Shown here piece by piece: positions 9,724 to 22,880 of a stretch of DNA of 64,000 nucleotides. A program made the translations under genes and the position numbers. The notes below the pieces were generated by a model. It was not told where the DNA came from, did not search any database, and was given only the letters and a program-made list of their open reading frames with translations. Location of the stretch: assembly GCA_032164295.1 (NCBI GenBank), contig JAJHTX010000002.1:682001-746000 (forward strand). The letters are read 5' to 3'. The first letter of the stretch is position 1, and each line of letters begins with the position of its first letter. Source of the stretch: Inonotus obliquus (taxonomy: Eukaryota > Basidiomycota > Agaricomycetes > Hymenochaetales > Hymenochaetaceae).

Positions 9724-12700
9724 TTATACTCCCAGACCCGTATTTCTCTTTCCGCCGTCAACGACGGAGTCAGTAACATCAACAAGCGTAACCTCGCGCT
9801 CCATCCCCACTCTCCGAGCCCGAGTCGTTCTCGTTTCCAACGGTCTTCGTACAAGTGTACTTTCCAAATCCTCCTCCGAATCTCCAGACGAGTCTGGAGA
9901 AACATGACCTGGTATATGTACTCCGCGAGAATCGGGAGTCCCACGCGGAAGACGCACGAGTAGGATGAATATGAGAGCGAAGGTAATACAAAGTGTTGAG
10001 ACCCAGAAGATTGTCGTTGGGTAGGTACCAACTGTCGCTGCGTAAGTGATTCCGAACAGTGTTGGACCAAAGATCTGTGAACTGCCGATGGGCGAGCGGT
10101 CAGGAGGGAATTTCAGATGTTGGGAAGCAACGACGAGGCGAAAATACGAAAATTAACGGAACAGGATAACTTACCACATAGCTTGTACGACACTCATCGC
10201 ACCAAACAACCTTCCCGTCTCTGCACCTTCTTCTTTCATCTTACTCTTCCCCTTCGGATCCAAGTCTTCTTCTCCCTCAGAAATTTGTTTACCTGTAACG
10301 GCGTTCCTCCTCAAATATGTCTCCAAGGCAAGCGCCTGAATAGCAGGTCCAAACCCGCCTCCCCAAGCTGCAAAACATCCAACGACGCTGAATACAATAG
10401 CATTCGGGGCGAGTGGGATGAGAGAGAAGCATATGACTTCCCAGACGAGGGAGAACCGCGCGAGACGAAGGTCAAAGGCCAAGGTGTGTACTGTCAAGGT
10501 GGGAGGGGAAGGGGAAGGTGATCGTCGACGTATTGGAATAGAATGATGTTCCGGAGTTGAGGAAGAGGATGACTCCGGGAGAGCAGTTGGAGGTTCAGAG
10601 TGGTCAGAGATGAGAGGTTCAGAAGGCTCGACAGGAAGCTGAATAGGAGGCTTGGGTTTATTGAAAAACTTGATAATGACTGCAGGATCTCGTTGTAAGC
10701 GGTCCCTATATTACCACCACTATCCAGCAAGTGTGACTTACCGGGAAGTATAAGCGTCAAGTAAATAGCCCTGGAAGCGCCGACTAGACTTAACCAATAC
10801 ACAAGCTGCATTACCACTGGCTCAGATGGAAGCTCAATCTGTTACTACGCGGGTACGCACCTCTTCAGAAGTCCACCCGAACGTAGCGGCGGCATACTGG
10901 AACTTATATTGATATGAAGCCTGCAGGAAAGGAACGTGCCGGGGGTGAAGCATGAGTTAGCTGTCGAAGGTTGATAGAAAAGAGATGCCGTACGATAACG
11001 AATGTGGAGAATCCAAAGCTCGCAGCGATGAAAGTCAAGCTCCAGTCTCTGCGTGTCTTGTTCGGATATTCACTCGTGACCTTTACTGGCGCAAAGACGC
11101 TTAACGGGCTTAAGAACGCAAATACTCTCTTCGCCCTGGCCAAAGCTGTTACGAATATAAAATCCCGCACCCCATCATGGGCAAGTGCTTCCTGTCCCTC
11201 TGCCATTGCTTCCTCCAGACGCCTCCTGTGTGCCCTCCTTCGATTCACTAGTTGAGCGCGTTTGGGCAAGCTCTCAGGTACGATGAACCATACATATAGC
11301 GCAAGTAGAACATGCACTGCCGTCGCCATGTAGAAGACTGCCATGGGTGTATGGGTAACGTGGACGAGGAGGGAGCCAAGCGAAGGGCCGAACGCCATGC
11401 CCGAGAAGAGAAGACCCGCACCGAGAGAAAACAGTCGCGAGCGATCTCCGGGGGAAGATACGTCTGCCATGTAAGCATGGATGGCAGCAATCATGCTTGT
11501 AAGACCTAGCGTAACATTCAGGAAAGCATTACAAGTTGTTTGCCTTACGGCTGAGAAGACGTAACAGATGTATAAAGAACGGACCTCCCAAGATCCCTTC
11601 TACAATAGGACCAAATAGCAGGAACCAGTAACCTCCAGGCAATTTCCGGGAATAGAAAAATGCAACGATGAAGACGAAGTCACTGATGGGCTCTCAGGTC
11701 ACCGCGCCATACAAAGTATGATTACTACTTCGGATACGCACTTGAAGAGTAGACCGGCGACGGAAATACCAAGGACACGCAGGCGACCATACCTATCGGA
11801 GAGCTAAAGTTAAATCAATGAAATCAGTACCGTCCTAAAGCACAACTACAAGACATGTGCCTTACCGAACCCCAGAATGCGGTGGTGAGGCAGCTAAGAA
11901 TACCCATCGTCGTTGTCATGACTTAACGACATTGCGTCAGGCGGGTATTAACAGGCTATGCCCGGGCAAGATGGTTTCTTACCGGCAATAATCTTCGCAG
12001 CGGCCGCTTGGACTACCGGATCTGACGCGCATCTTTTAGCACTATTGGACTCTCCGAGAGTGACAATATTAATGGCGGGTGTGTCGGCGGTCAAGGTGGT
12101 AGCAAAGCTTAGTAACGGGCCTTGATAATCATTGATCGGAACAGAGTCCGACGGATCGGAATAGGATAACGGGGATATGGTTGTGTTCGATAGGTCGAAG
12201 TGCACGCCATGAGGGCAATCTCCAGTCGTGTATTCTGGCTTGTGCTCTCTGCAAGCTAGAAGCGTGTATATTTCAATGCGTGGAGCAGCACACGCGGACA
12301 TGGCGATGGATGAAATTGGAGTGATACTCAACAGCCTGCAATTCCAATAAAACAACGATTATATTGCAAAGCAGACATCCACGCACCAGAGAGGCGATGG
12401 TCGTTTGTACCACGGGCGTATCTTCAGAGCCTCCCGATCTTCTTCCTCTTCGTCAATGTCGCTATCAGAGTCAAGTACCTCAGCATTTAAAACTTCTTGC
12501 TCGGTGCCGACTTCCTCAGCGACGAGAGTGGCATCTGTGCCTGCTCTGCGCTTATCGGGACGACGGTGAGGATGGACAAACTCATGCAGTAGACCAACAG
12601 CTTCCTCAGAAACCGGTCCTTCAGGTAGCGACAGCTCGTTCACGCCTTCCTGTAGATAAGAAACGGAACGTGATGCGTTTCGGAAACTACGTGCACGGGA

Positions 12701-12757
12701 GCGAGAACGGGAGTGGAAGCGCGAGGAGGGTGGAGAGGGCTTGTGAGGGACGGACAT
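9724..12757 (-). CDS. major facilitator superfamily transporter
   Basis: A 12-helix type membrane transporter for a small solute; the substrate cannot be read from the sequence. The start at 12757 gives a long Ser/Arg-rich cytosolic N-terminus, then an acidic run with EVLDSDSDIDEEEEDREALK just before the first membrane segment. The middle shows MFS features: DVSSPGDRSRLFSLGAGLLF (loop 4 region), MAFGPSLGSLLVH and AVFYMATAVHVLLALYVWF. The C-terminal exons carry further helices and a hydrophilic tail ending at TAA 9724. Many small introns interrupt it. It resembles the TetA/hippocampus-abundant-transcript-like fungal MFS group rather than the sugar porters, since no PESPR signature was seen; that subgroup is an inference. 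Confidence 0.85.
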
Positions 12758-13110
12758 GGTTGTGGAAGGTGAAGGAGGGGAACCGTTTATGCGGGACAGA
12801 TAGATGCCCAGATAATTAATAGTATCTGTAGGACGATGGTCGCATGGCAGACTGCGGTTTCCCCAGTATTTTCGGATGTTTTATCGCACGCACACCCTAG
12901 TACTCGGCCTTGTTATTCATCTCGTTAGTCATTTGAGTTCACCGTGTCTCTATACCAGAGATGTATATGATAATCAAGAAACGGAGACGAGGAGACGTAA
13001 CTTGATGCCGAATGCCGAGTGATCTACAGATCTGCGTTTACGGCAGTGTTTATCATTACTAGTTTTGGCAATCTCGTCATCACGCGCAAGAACACCAATC
13101 AAACTTCAAG
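12758..13110. promoter_or_regulatory. divergent promoter region (MFS / WD40 protein)
   Basis: 353 bp between two start codons on opposite strands, so it must carry both promoters. No clear TATA box was seen. Confidence 0.5.
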
Positions 13111-14795
13111 ATGAACGCCATCCTCACCTCGACTCTCGTTCTGCCGGCACAAGCAACAGCAAGTGCTTTCACCTCCAACGGTAAACATCTTGCAGTCGGC
13201 TCAGGTAATCAAGAAACACTCGGCCTTCCTCCTCCTGCTCGACTGCTAACAATGAGAGGTAGATGATGGGAGCTTGCGTTTATACAGGCCTCCTGATGCA
13301 AAAGTACAAAAAGCCATTCGTGGACTTGGTGCATCTGTGGCTAGCGCTTTGCTACATCCTTCTCCCGATCCTGGAGGAGAAGACAATGTAGACGTATGGG
13401 TGGCCTCTGGGAAGAGCGTAAGTCCTTAGTCCTATCTTCATCGACTTATGTCTGACCGAATGACTGAACACAGGTGTACCGCTTTGACTTCGCGAGTACC
13501 GCAACGTCCGATAAAATGATCCTAACGCGTTCAGACGCGTCATTCGCAAAAGATATAGGACAGGACGATGAAGATGTCATCAATCAAGTGCGTCTGAACA
13601 TTATGTCTAAATTGGAACACGCTGATCTGACTTCCAGCTAGCCCTAAGCGCAAACCGAGCATATCTCGCGTGTACAACGGATACTGGGGGAACTTATGTT
13701 CTGGACGTTACATCTCCGTCCTTTGAAGTTTCAAGAATGAAGACAAGTCATGAATCCGTATGTACCTCTGTCGTAAATCTGCACCGGCTTAGGCAAGAGG
13801 TTGAATTGGATTCTTGTAGATTGCTTGGACCGCTGCTTTTATACCTGACAGACCAAGTGAACTGCTCACGGGAGGATACGATTGTACACTTCTCCTGCAC
13901 GATTTCACACTTCGGACTCTCCTCGCTCGGTTCGACATAGGTGAGTCCATCCCTTTCACCTTACCCTATCTCACATCTGATCATCTGAATCTTCGGTTGT
14001 GCACATGATAGCTCCAGCACCTTCACTCGCACCAGGAATATCCTCCCTCCCACCATTCATCACATCTCTCGCACTTTCTTCCTATGGTGCAGTTGCAGTA
14101 GGGACCGCTGATGGACGCATTTGGATTGGATTGGGTGGCATAAAACCAGATGCGTCGTCAGGTACCTCCGGTTCCGGTAAAAAGAACAGGACTAAGACTA
14201 AGAAAACTCGAAAATGGGGAGGGTTGAACGAGGCAGAAGGATTCTTTGTTAAAGTTGGGGAGGGGATGATCGCTGGGTTGTATGTACCGTCACGTTTGAT
14301 TTTGTTTCCAAGTTCTCCTGCGAGAAAAAAAAACACATATAACTGACAGTATGCGATACTCTATGTAGACAATTCATCACGCCAACCACACTCCTCTCAA
14401 GCTCAGTCCACGGAAAACTCGAACTTCACCACCTCACTTCCAATCTCCCTCCCTCAGCTCCTACCTCTCGCCAAGGCACGAGTCAAGACCTAATGCCACC
14501 TGGTGGTCTCCAATCATTTTGGTCCACTCAATCTAGCTGCGCAAAGGTCGAAGTGCTCACTTGTACCTCGAGTCCCATCTCTAAGAATCAAGTTGGAGTT
14601 AACAGACCAGGAGAAGAGGTGGAAGTGAGTGTGGGTGCTGACATCATTGCTACGGTTGCTGTTACGGGTCTACATGAGGATAAGAAACGTGGAGCTGTGG
14701 AGTTGTGGGAGGTACGTCGATCTGGAACGAATGCGGGCGAAAACGATGGTGCAACTTCTGAGACTCGTGGACTGACACAAGGGACTGAGGATTGA
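13111..14795 (+). CDS. WD40 repeat protein (WDR53-like)
   Basis: A beta-propeller scaffold. The start MNAILTSTLVLPAQATASAF is followed, after introns, by blade-like units. These are KHLAVGS...DDGSLRLYRPPDA, VDVWVASGKSVYRFDF, LALSANRAYLACTTDTGGTYVLDV, then FIPDRPSELLTGGYDCTLLLHDF with a classic blade end, and SLALSSYGAVAVGTADGRIWIGLG. A Lys/Arg-rich insert (GKKNRTKTKKTRKWG) follows, and later QFITPTTLLSSSVHGKLELHHL. The final blade, VAVTGLHEDKKRGAVELWEV, leads to TGA 14793. Size and blade spacing resemble fungal WDR53-type proteins. Function is unknown; the basic insert could serve nuclear or RNA contacts. Confidence 0.8.
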
Positions 14796-14933
14796 GAAGG
14801 AGGTGTAAAGATGTACATGACGATTCATTTCGATGTTGTTGTATGGATGTATGTATAATCTAGGCATATGCAAAACGAATGCTAAACACCATCTTCGACA
14901 CCCGTAAGTTCTCAAGAAACGGCCCCTTCAACC

Positions 14934-16269
14934 TCATTTCGACCTTCCAGCAGTACTAGTGTCACTCCCGTCACCTTTCCTATCTCCCAGTCCACCTCCC
15001 TCTCCATCACCCACACCACCCACACCACCAGACTCGTCCCTCCTCCTGTCCTCCTCAATCTGTTTCTCCAACACGCGAATCCTTGCAAGATGGATATCGC
15101 GTTTAGCTTTTAATCGTCGAATGTACTCTTCATCGTCCACTTTAGTAATCCCGACTAAGGCAAGCATTCGTTCGCCGAATGATGGGCCTGGACTTGATAG
15201 TTCGTTCGAGTCTGAAGGTGGAGAAATCGTGACGTCTGGAGTGAAAGACGAAGATGTATCTGAGCTTGTTCCATTCTTCTCGTTCGAGGCGCTTGAAGGC
15301 TGGGTCGGTAAAGGAGGGATTTGAGATGTCGAGGACGTAGAAGTGGAAGCTCCAGTGGGAGACTTGGATGCCATGTGCGATAGTGTATATCGAATGCGTT
15401 GAATGTCGAGCTCGTTCACTATAAGTTGTAAAGCAGTACAAGCAAGTGAAGCAGTAAAAGCTCCAGGTACCAAGCCTTTTGGTCCTTCTTTTCATGACGA
15501 GGATGATAAATAAGTACAGTCAGGAGGAAAGAGGGTTAAAGAACTTGACGTACTCTTCCAGGTATTGAACGCCCCTCCAAGAAGCGCACCAGTAAGAGCG
15601 CTATCTTCAACGTGATGCATCCGCATAGTAGACCATGTTACCCGTCGACTCGATCCTTCAGTTTTACTATCTCCACTTCGTTGCCGCGTTCTAGCGAGCG
15701 AAGGCGAGATAATATGTTCTCGTACACCTTCAAGTATAATCACGAGTCCATTTAAAGTGTGTAATCAAACTGGAATTTAGGAGATCAAAGAGGCAACGAC
15801 TCACTGAAAAAAGCAAAAGCGACCAAACCACTATTAAACGCAGCAGAAGCAGATAATAACGCCGTATTATGTCGATAAAACTTTGACACATCTGCTCCTA
15901 CACCAACTCGTCCCGACTGCGACTGGCTACCAACAGGTAATCCATTCGCCCACATGACATTCCCAGTCGCATTCCCAGTCGCATTCGCATTTGCATTTCC
16001 TCCAGAAGCCCGGGCCTCAAGCGCGCGTATAGCTCGAGCTCGTCCAATAGTAGACTCATACAATGCCGTAAATATCGCACCAGTCAACGCTATTCCCAGA
16101 TCCAAAACATTAATATTATCGTTAGTCTCCCTGAGCGACGTCCTTTAGGTTAAATGGAGACGGACTTGCATGATAAGATGGTATATCTCGCAATTCTTTC
16201 CGCCGTCGTAGAGTCTTGTTGCGGAAGTAAGCCGTTCGCAGGTGGAGGTGAGTATGACGAGTTCGACAT
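14934..16269 (-). CDS. multi-pass membrane protein, function unknown
   Basis: I do not recognise a named family with confidence. The start at 16269 gives MSNSSYSPPPANGLL, then an exon with ALTGAIFTALYESTIGRARA and an Asn/Ala/Thr repeat (coded by a short GCATTC-type repeat at 15960-16000). Next come FNSGLVAFAFFSESLPL, GLVIILEGVREHIISPSLAR, DSALTGALLGGAFNTWK and GAFTASLACTALQLIVNELD. The repeated small-residue motif ALTGA(I/L)(F/L) in amphipathic segments is reminiscent of Tim17/Tim22-type channel proteins, but this is weak. The C-terminal half is hydrophilic, with a predicted coiled coil (YIRRLKAKRDIHLARIRVLE) and a Gly/Asp tail to TGA 14934. It faces the WD40 gene tail to tail with 138 bp between. 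Confidence 0.7.
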
Positions 16270-16524
16270 TATCGGGTTATATAGCAGTGACGGAGAATGA
16301 CTCAGTCAGGCTCAAACTATCAAAGGCGAGTCGGCGACACAGACTCCCCGCCCGCCGTCGCGGTGCAAATTTTGAAATTCACACGTGATCGCGACGCGCT
16401 GAAGTGAAATCGGAACTTGAATTTCGATTCGCGCCGATACCCAGAATTCATCAGACAACATTATTCTAGTCAAAAGTGAGATGTACAGCTGGATAGATGA
16501 GCAAGTAGATATAGAGGTAATGGT

Positions 16525-16800
16525 CTAATCCCTAGCATGCAGAACAACAGGCAGCTTCCCAACTTTCATAACTTTTAAAGATATCCTGTCACTCGTCTTC
16601 CCATTTACGAAGTACAAACCTGTCTGCAACAATCTCTCCACCACTTCCTTCCAAAGGACATCTCGGTATGGGGGTAGATAATTAGCGTTGGAGTCGCAAT
16701 GATTCATTGCTGAGAAAAGGTATGAGTGGCTCAGCTCTACTGGTAACTTCAATACAAGACTCACATGCTGGCATTCAAGTAAAACATATGACGAGACCCG
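16525..16800 (-). pseudogene. decayed cytochrome P450 3' fragment
   Basis: Reads as a relic of the P450 next door. In the minus direction it has a remnant of the exon end around YLNAVM (about 16760-16790). Then come nucleotides homologous to the PLEGSGG...VADRF region (about 16610-16660), and the last residues KVGKLPVVLHARD with stop at 16525. In the intact neighbour these blocks are separated by the heme-binding exon; here that part is deleted. Frame is not kept throughout. Confidence 0.75.
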
Positions 16801-16993
16801 TTGATCTGAAAGCGGAGTCTAGGATCTGATTGGCGTTGATTCCCAATCCGAGACGAGAAAATGGAGGACTCGGAAAGAATAGATTGTGTCTGGATAAATC
16901 TGAAGCAAGTAGATTTTCCTGTATCGCAATTACCAGTACTTTCATGATTAAATAAATAGACTGCGGAAATAAGCGTCAGGCTCAGAGACGAAG

Positions 16994-19188
16994 CTACTCC
17001 CTCGAATGTAGCACAACAGGCAACTTCCCAACTTTCATCACAAAAAAGTCCTCCAGCTCTTCTTCCCATTTTCTCGTATCGTACCCTTCAGCAAACCTGG
17101 GCTCAAACTTCTGGACTATACTCGCAACGACCATACGCATCTCCAACAGTGCCAAGTTCTTCCCTACGCAATTCGCAGGACCGTGCGAGAACGGTATGAA
17201 CGCCGCTGTGTTCATTCTGAACTTTTCGTTGTTGGTGTCTAACCAACGTTCGGGGATGAACGAGTCGGGATACGGAGAGAAGTAGCGGGGATCTCTGTGA
17301 AGGACGTATGGTGGGATGTATAATGCAGCGCTCTCTGGAACGAATCTGTTGATAAGACTTCAGCAATTCGGAATTGACTACACAAACAAGAATGAAGAAC
17401 CTATCGGCGACCATCTTTCCACCGCTCCCTTCCAGCGGACTTCTTTGCAACGAAGTGGCTAACGCTGGTTGGAGACGAAGAGCTTCGTTGCTACGAACTT
17501 TTCAGGACTGTATGTTATCTATCACCCGGATATCACTCACATGACAGCATTCAGATAAGGCATCCCGGCGAGCTTCACTGCATCAAATGGCTCTCCTTCT
17601 CCAGGAGGAAATTCAGAATCCACCTCCTTGCGTAGCCGAGCGAGAGCATCAGGATTCGAGAGGAGATAGAAGAAGACACCACCCAGGACAGTGGAGGTCG
17701 TATCAGCACCAGCGACAATGGCCGCAAAAATCTCGTTCAATCCTTGATCTCTCGACACTTCCATTTTTTCCAGTCCTTCTTCATTGGTCTAGAAGGCTTT
17801 GAGTTAGATATGGAGAAACCGGACGATATTGAGATACTTACAATATAATAGAATAAATCTCGTCTTGCAGACCCTTGCTTCTTGCGTAAATCATGCCGCT
17901 CAATTCCGAATTGATGATACTTTCTGTGGTTTTCGGGCACCGGTGTCAGCTTGCCGAATAGACTCATGACCCACGGAATGTGTTCCAGAATTCCAACTAT
18001 TCTAGTAGCCAGATTCATCAATGAGAACTTATCGGCAATAATCCGCGTCAAGGACCCACTTCATGTTGTTCTCGAGTAACGCCCTTATTCCACCCTCGTC
18101 ATCATTACGCATAAGGTCCAAGCCTCCGCCGAACCTGGTAAAACTCATCTCAGCATAATATCGACGTTGACCTTCCGGATGATACCTACACCATATCTCC
18201 CATGAAATCATATCTGTTTCAGATATTAGCAGCATAACTTCGAAGGTTACTCCAAGGGCTACTTACGTAAAGTTGGCGAACCACTGAGCGATATCCACCT
18301 GCTCCTTCGTACTGTCTTTCGGAGCTGCCCGTTTTCCGAGTTCCTCGACCAGCTCCAAAACTCTATCCTCGACAGAAGGTTGAAGCTCCTTAAGGGAAGC
18401 CGTAGTGAACCCGTGATTCCATAATTTCCTACGCTCATGATGCTGTTCAACATCTCGCAATGCCACAAGATGCGGCGTTGTTCCCGGTCTGTTGTGGGCA
18501 ATCCACACTATTGAAGGACTAATATAATGCATGACCTTTCGGGAAAGTCGTATTACTCACAAGGACCACGTCTCATCCCATCTATACCAAGAACAGGTGA
18601 AATTGCTTCGACGTCCACGACGGATAGCTCGTTTGGACCTACAAAATTACATCATGGTCCATTCGGGTTCTATGCTCAAGTATCACTACAGCAACTTACC
18701 AACACGCACAAAAGGACCATACCCCTCATGTAACCTCTTAAAATAAGCGTACTGCTTCCCGCAAAGTGCATGATAAGCTGTGAAGAGCTTTGATACCTTC
18801 AATGACAATGGACCAGGATACTTCGCAAGTGGGTGGAACGGTGAGATGCGATAGAGGACAATTGATATTAGAAGGGCGACGTAGAACAGAGCGAATGAAA
18901 GGAGGATGGCTAGAATCGTTGGTTGTAGATGCGACGCGAGGAAATATGAGGGTAGAACGGGGACCCCGACGAGGAGCAGAAGCGTCACGAGAACGTTTCC
19001 AGGCTCAATCTCGTATTTATTGTAAACTTTGTGGACAATCTGCCATTTACCACAACGGTCATGAGTTTCTTATGCGCGAGATGCGTAATCTTGGTACTTA
19101 CCAAAGCGCTAAAGATATCAAATAGAATTGACTCGCCAAGGGATAACTCAGGCAATCGTGCAATCGTCCGTCCTACGAAAGAAGACAT
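16994..19188 (-). CDS. cytochrome P450 monooxygenase 1
   Basis: Membrane-bound heme-thiolate monooxygenase. The start at 19188 gives MSSFVGRTIARLPELSLGES, followed by hydrophobic anchor segments (VTLLLLVGVPVLPSYFLA and ILAILLSFALFYVALLISIV). The hinge PFHPLAKYPGPLSLKVSKLF follows. Further motifs are the I-helix AAIVAGADTTSTVLGG, the K-helix NEALRLQPAL (ExxR), HRDPRYFSPYPDSFIPERW, and the heme loop FIPFSHGPANCVGKNLALLE with the Cys ligand. Stop is TAG at 16994. There are about eight short introns and all key motifs are intact. Two to three N-terminal membrane segments are more than the usual single anchor. Substrate unknown. Confidence 0.93.
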
Positions 19189-19849
19189 AGTTCATGGAGA
19201 GAAGGTGGACTGACACGACCAAAGTCTAATAGCAAGTAGAAAGCCCTTCCACTGCGTAACTGTGTGGCCTCGCCTCGCCTAGGAGACGAAGACTCCACGC
19301 TTAAGTATTCTGTCTCGCACCGCCAAATGATTCAATCACATGGCATGAGTTTGAGTTTGGAAGCGAAGCAGACCGGCCAGACCAACACACCGAGAGTACA
19401 AGTGATGCGGACGGAGAAGCTTGCCAGTGCTATCGTATCGAAAGGATGAATGATATGGCGGTTTTTTTATGGGAGAGTTGTCTTCCCGCCTCGGGCCGCG
19501 TGATGAATGAATGGCTGAGACTCGAATGCAAACCACGGAACTCCAGAGAAGCGGTGTTCTTCTGGCTTGCATAGGCTACGGTTCTTGATAGTCCGCCAGT
19601 CAGTCCGTGTTTGGAGTTGTACAGCAGAACTGAGGCGAAGCTCGCTATTAGAAAAACAAGACAAAGGTGGAAATTAGATCGTCCGATCCGAACAGGATGG
19701 AAACCTCCTCAATTCAGACGGAGCTTGAAGGGTTATGTATGTCTAATTTGATCCCTTTTTCCCACACCTTCTGTCGCTGCTTTCGTCTTGAAGCAAAGAC
19801 GATCGATCTCTAGTCTCTTGAGCAAATCAACGAATAACATGGGAACGAG
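19189..19849. other. intergenic between the two P450 genes
   Basis: Holds the P450-1 promoter and the P450-2 3' flank. Some short words resemble the region upstream of P450-2 (near 22310-22350), in keeping with duplication of the whole unit. No gene was seen. Confidence 0.5.
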
Positions 19850-22033
19850 CTACATCTTGCAATGCAAAACAACAGGCAGCTCCCCAACTTTCGTAACAAA
19901 ATGATCCCCCAGCTCTTCTTCCCACTTACGTGGATCGTATCCTTCAGCAAACCTCAGTTCAAACTTCTGGACTATACTCGCAACAACCATACGCATCTCC
20001 AATAGCGCCAAGTTCTTCCCAACGCAGTTCGCAGGACCATGCGAGAACGGTATGAACGCCGCGGTGTCTACTTTGAATTTTCCATTGTTGGCGTCTAACC
20101 AACGTTCGGGGATGAACGAGTCGGGGGACGGAGAGAAGTAGCGGGGATCTCTGTGAAGGACGTATGGTGGGACGTATAATGCAGCGCTCTCCGGAACGAA
20201 CCTGAGGGCGAGGTGTCAGCAATGCCCTGATCACACAAACAAAAAGTGACGAACCTGTCGGCGACTATCTTTCCGCCACTTCCTTCCAGCGGACTTCTTT
20301 GCAATGAGGTGGGTAATGGTGGTTGGAGACGCAGAGTTTCATTACTGCGAGACTTTTCAGGACCGTATGTCGCCCGTCAACCGGATACCACTCACATGAC
20401 AGCATTCAGGTAAGGCATCGCAGCGAGCTTAATTGCATCAAATGGCTCTCCTTCTCCGGGAGGGAATTCGGAGTCCACCTCCTTGCACAACCGATCAAGT
20501 ACGTCGGGACTCGAGAGGAGATAGAAGAAGAGGCCGCTCAGGACGGTGGAAGTTGTATCGGCCCCAGCAATAATGGCCGCAAAAACCTCGTTCAATCCCT
20601 GGTCTCTCGGGACTTCTATTTTCTCCTGCCCCTCTTCATTTGTCTAAAAATACTAAGTGAGTAAAGGGGACACCGGACGATATCCATATACTTACAATAT
20701 AATAGAACAGGTCCCTTCTTGCAGACCCATTCTTCATGCGCAAATCATACCGCTCAGATCCAAATTGGTGATACTTTCTGTACTCCTCAGGCAATGGAGC
20801 CAACATGCCGAACAGGCCCCTAACCCAGGGTATATGCTCCAGAATACTGGTCATTCTGGCAGACACTGAGTATGAATCAAACTTTATCGATACAATGAAG
20901 ACGCACCTTAAACCATCCTCAAGCAATCTTTTTATCCCCCACTCATCACCGTCACGCATGATATGAATGCCTCCACCGAAACTAGAAACAACTCCTTAGC
21001 TCAATACCAAAACCAACTTGGTGGAAACATACACCAAATCTCCCATGAAATCATACCTATTCCGGTCAATTAGAGTCAGAAGGGAAGCGCAGTTTCCTAG
21101 AGAACTTACGTGAAATTGGATACCCATTGTGCAAGATCGACAAACCCCTTCTTCAATCCATTTGACGCGGTTGCTTGCTTGCTGAGTTCATTGACTAGCT
21201 CCGAGACCCGTTCTTCAACAATAGGTTGAAGCTCCTTGAGCGAAGCCGTAGTGAACCCGCGATTCCATAATTTTCTGCGCTCGTGATGCTTTTTAACATC
21301 TCGTAGCGCGAGAATGTGTGGTGTTGTACCCGGTCTGTTGTGAGCAATCCACTCTGACGAAAGAACATAAATCAGTGCTACGCCTGGACTTCCACGAGGA
21401 TGATATAGCTCACGAGGGCCGCGTCTCATCCCATCCATTCCGAGGATAGGAGAAATCGCGTTCACATCGACTACAGACAGCTCATTCGGGCCTGCAAAAC
21501 ATATTATTCTCTGTCCAGATTCTAGCATTCGAGGGAACACTATGAACAAACTCACCAACACGGACAAAAGGCCCATATCTGTCGTGCAATCTCTTGAAAT
21601 GTACATATTGCTTCCCACCAAGCACATGGTACACTGCAGCGAACTTGGTGATCCTCAAATGGAACGGACCGGGAAACTTGGCGAGTGGGTGGAATGGCGA
21701 AATGCGATAAAGCACGATCGATAGCAGCAGGGTAACATAGAACAAGGGGTAAGCGAGGAGAACAGCAAGAACTGTGGACTGTAGGTGCGCGGATAAAAGA
21801 TACGTTGGCAAAGCGGGTACACCGACGAGCAAGAGGAGAGTGGCGGGCAAATTCCCTGGTTCAAATTCGTACTTGTTGTATATTTTATGAACGGCCTGGA
21901 ATTATCGTTAGTAACTCGTACAGAGAATGTGACTATTGGAGCTCACCAAAGCACAAAACAGGTCAAACAAAATCGAGTCACCGAAAGACAGCTCAGGCAA
22001 TTGAGCCAACGTTCGTGTTATGAAAACGGCCAT
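19850..22033 (-). CDS. cytochrome P450 monooxygenase 2
   Basis: Tandem paralogue of the previous gene, with the same exon layout and most residues shared. The start at 22033 gives MAVFITRTLAQLPELSFGDS. Anchor segments (TLLLLVGVPALPTYLLSAH) and the hinge PFHPLAKFPGPFHLRITKF follow. The I-helix reads AAIIAGADTTSTVLSGLFFY and the K-helix NETLRLQPPLPTS. The heme loop FIPFSHGPANCVGKNLALLE is identical to copy 1. Stop is TAG at 19850. No breaks were seen. Differences concentrate in the N-terminal anchor and in the region after the B-helix (TASNGLKKGFVDLAQWV versus APKDSTKEQVDIAQWF), so substrate range may have diverged. Confidence 0.93.
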
Positions 22034-22880
22034 GATTCACAAGGAGCGAACGATTCGCCGCTCATTTAAATACTGAGTGTCGGCTGGCTCAACCGGAAGA
22101 CAAGCAGCACGGACAAAACGCCGCTCGTCGCTTGGGTTGTTCACAGGGTCGCCATTCGCTGTTTCTTCCGGGGCAACGTCATTTGAAGCTCGTCATGTAC
22201 ACGCCTTCCATGAACGGCATCGGACAAGAATTCATTGGACCGGAGTGCGAAGCTCGCCATATGCAGGGCAAAACAATATTGAGAAAAAAGGGTTCCAAGC
22301 CCAAGCCAATACACTCAGATTGAAGCGGAGCTCAAATTGACCGGATCCAAGCGAGATGACTACTTTGAACTTGAACGGAAGCAAAAGACTCAAGAAACAA
22401 TCATCTCATCCAGGGATGCCGACTGTCCGCGCGTCGACGGGACGATATCAGCGCACTGTTGGATCAACCGTGGCGAGTGCATAGCTCACCGTCGTCCCTC
22501 TCAATTGGACAGGGAAATTGACGGGTTGAATTGCGAGTACTGGACTAGCCAGTTGTCAACGACCCACTTTCACTTCCCCAAGTAGTTGCTGAGATTACTC
22601 GCCATGGGATCTGCCGTCGACCAGAGTATCAGATAAGCGATAGAGCTCCGTCTTGACCTTCTGTCCAGCCTCGCAATAGTAGGAGGATCTTAAGCTATCT
22701 TGTCATGGAACGCATGACCTATATGAATATTGGAAGTGAGTACTTAGGCCTGTATCCTCAAATGTGTGTTGACCGAGCCACCCAGGGTCTGGCTTTTCGA
22801 GCTAGTGTGCGAAAAACTACCTGCTTTGGCAAACGATCCTGCAACAGAATCGTCGATTTACGGAGATGCCATGGAGAGGC
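22034..22880. other. intergenic, promoter of P450-2
   Basis: 847 bp between the P450-2 start and the methyltransferase stop. The ORFs here are short and compositionally poor. A TTTAAATA word lies at about 22065-22072, roughly 35 bp upstream of the P450-2 ATG, and may be its TATA element. Confidence 0.5.
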
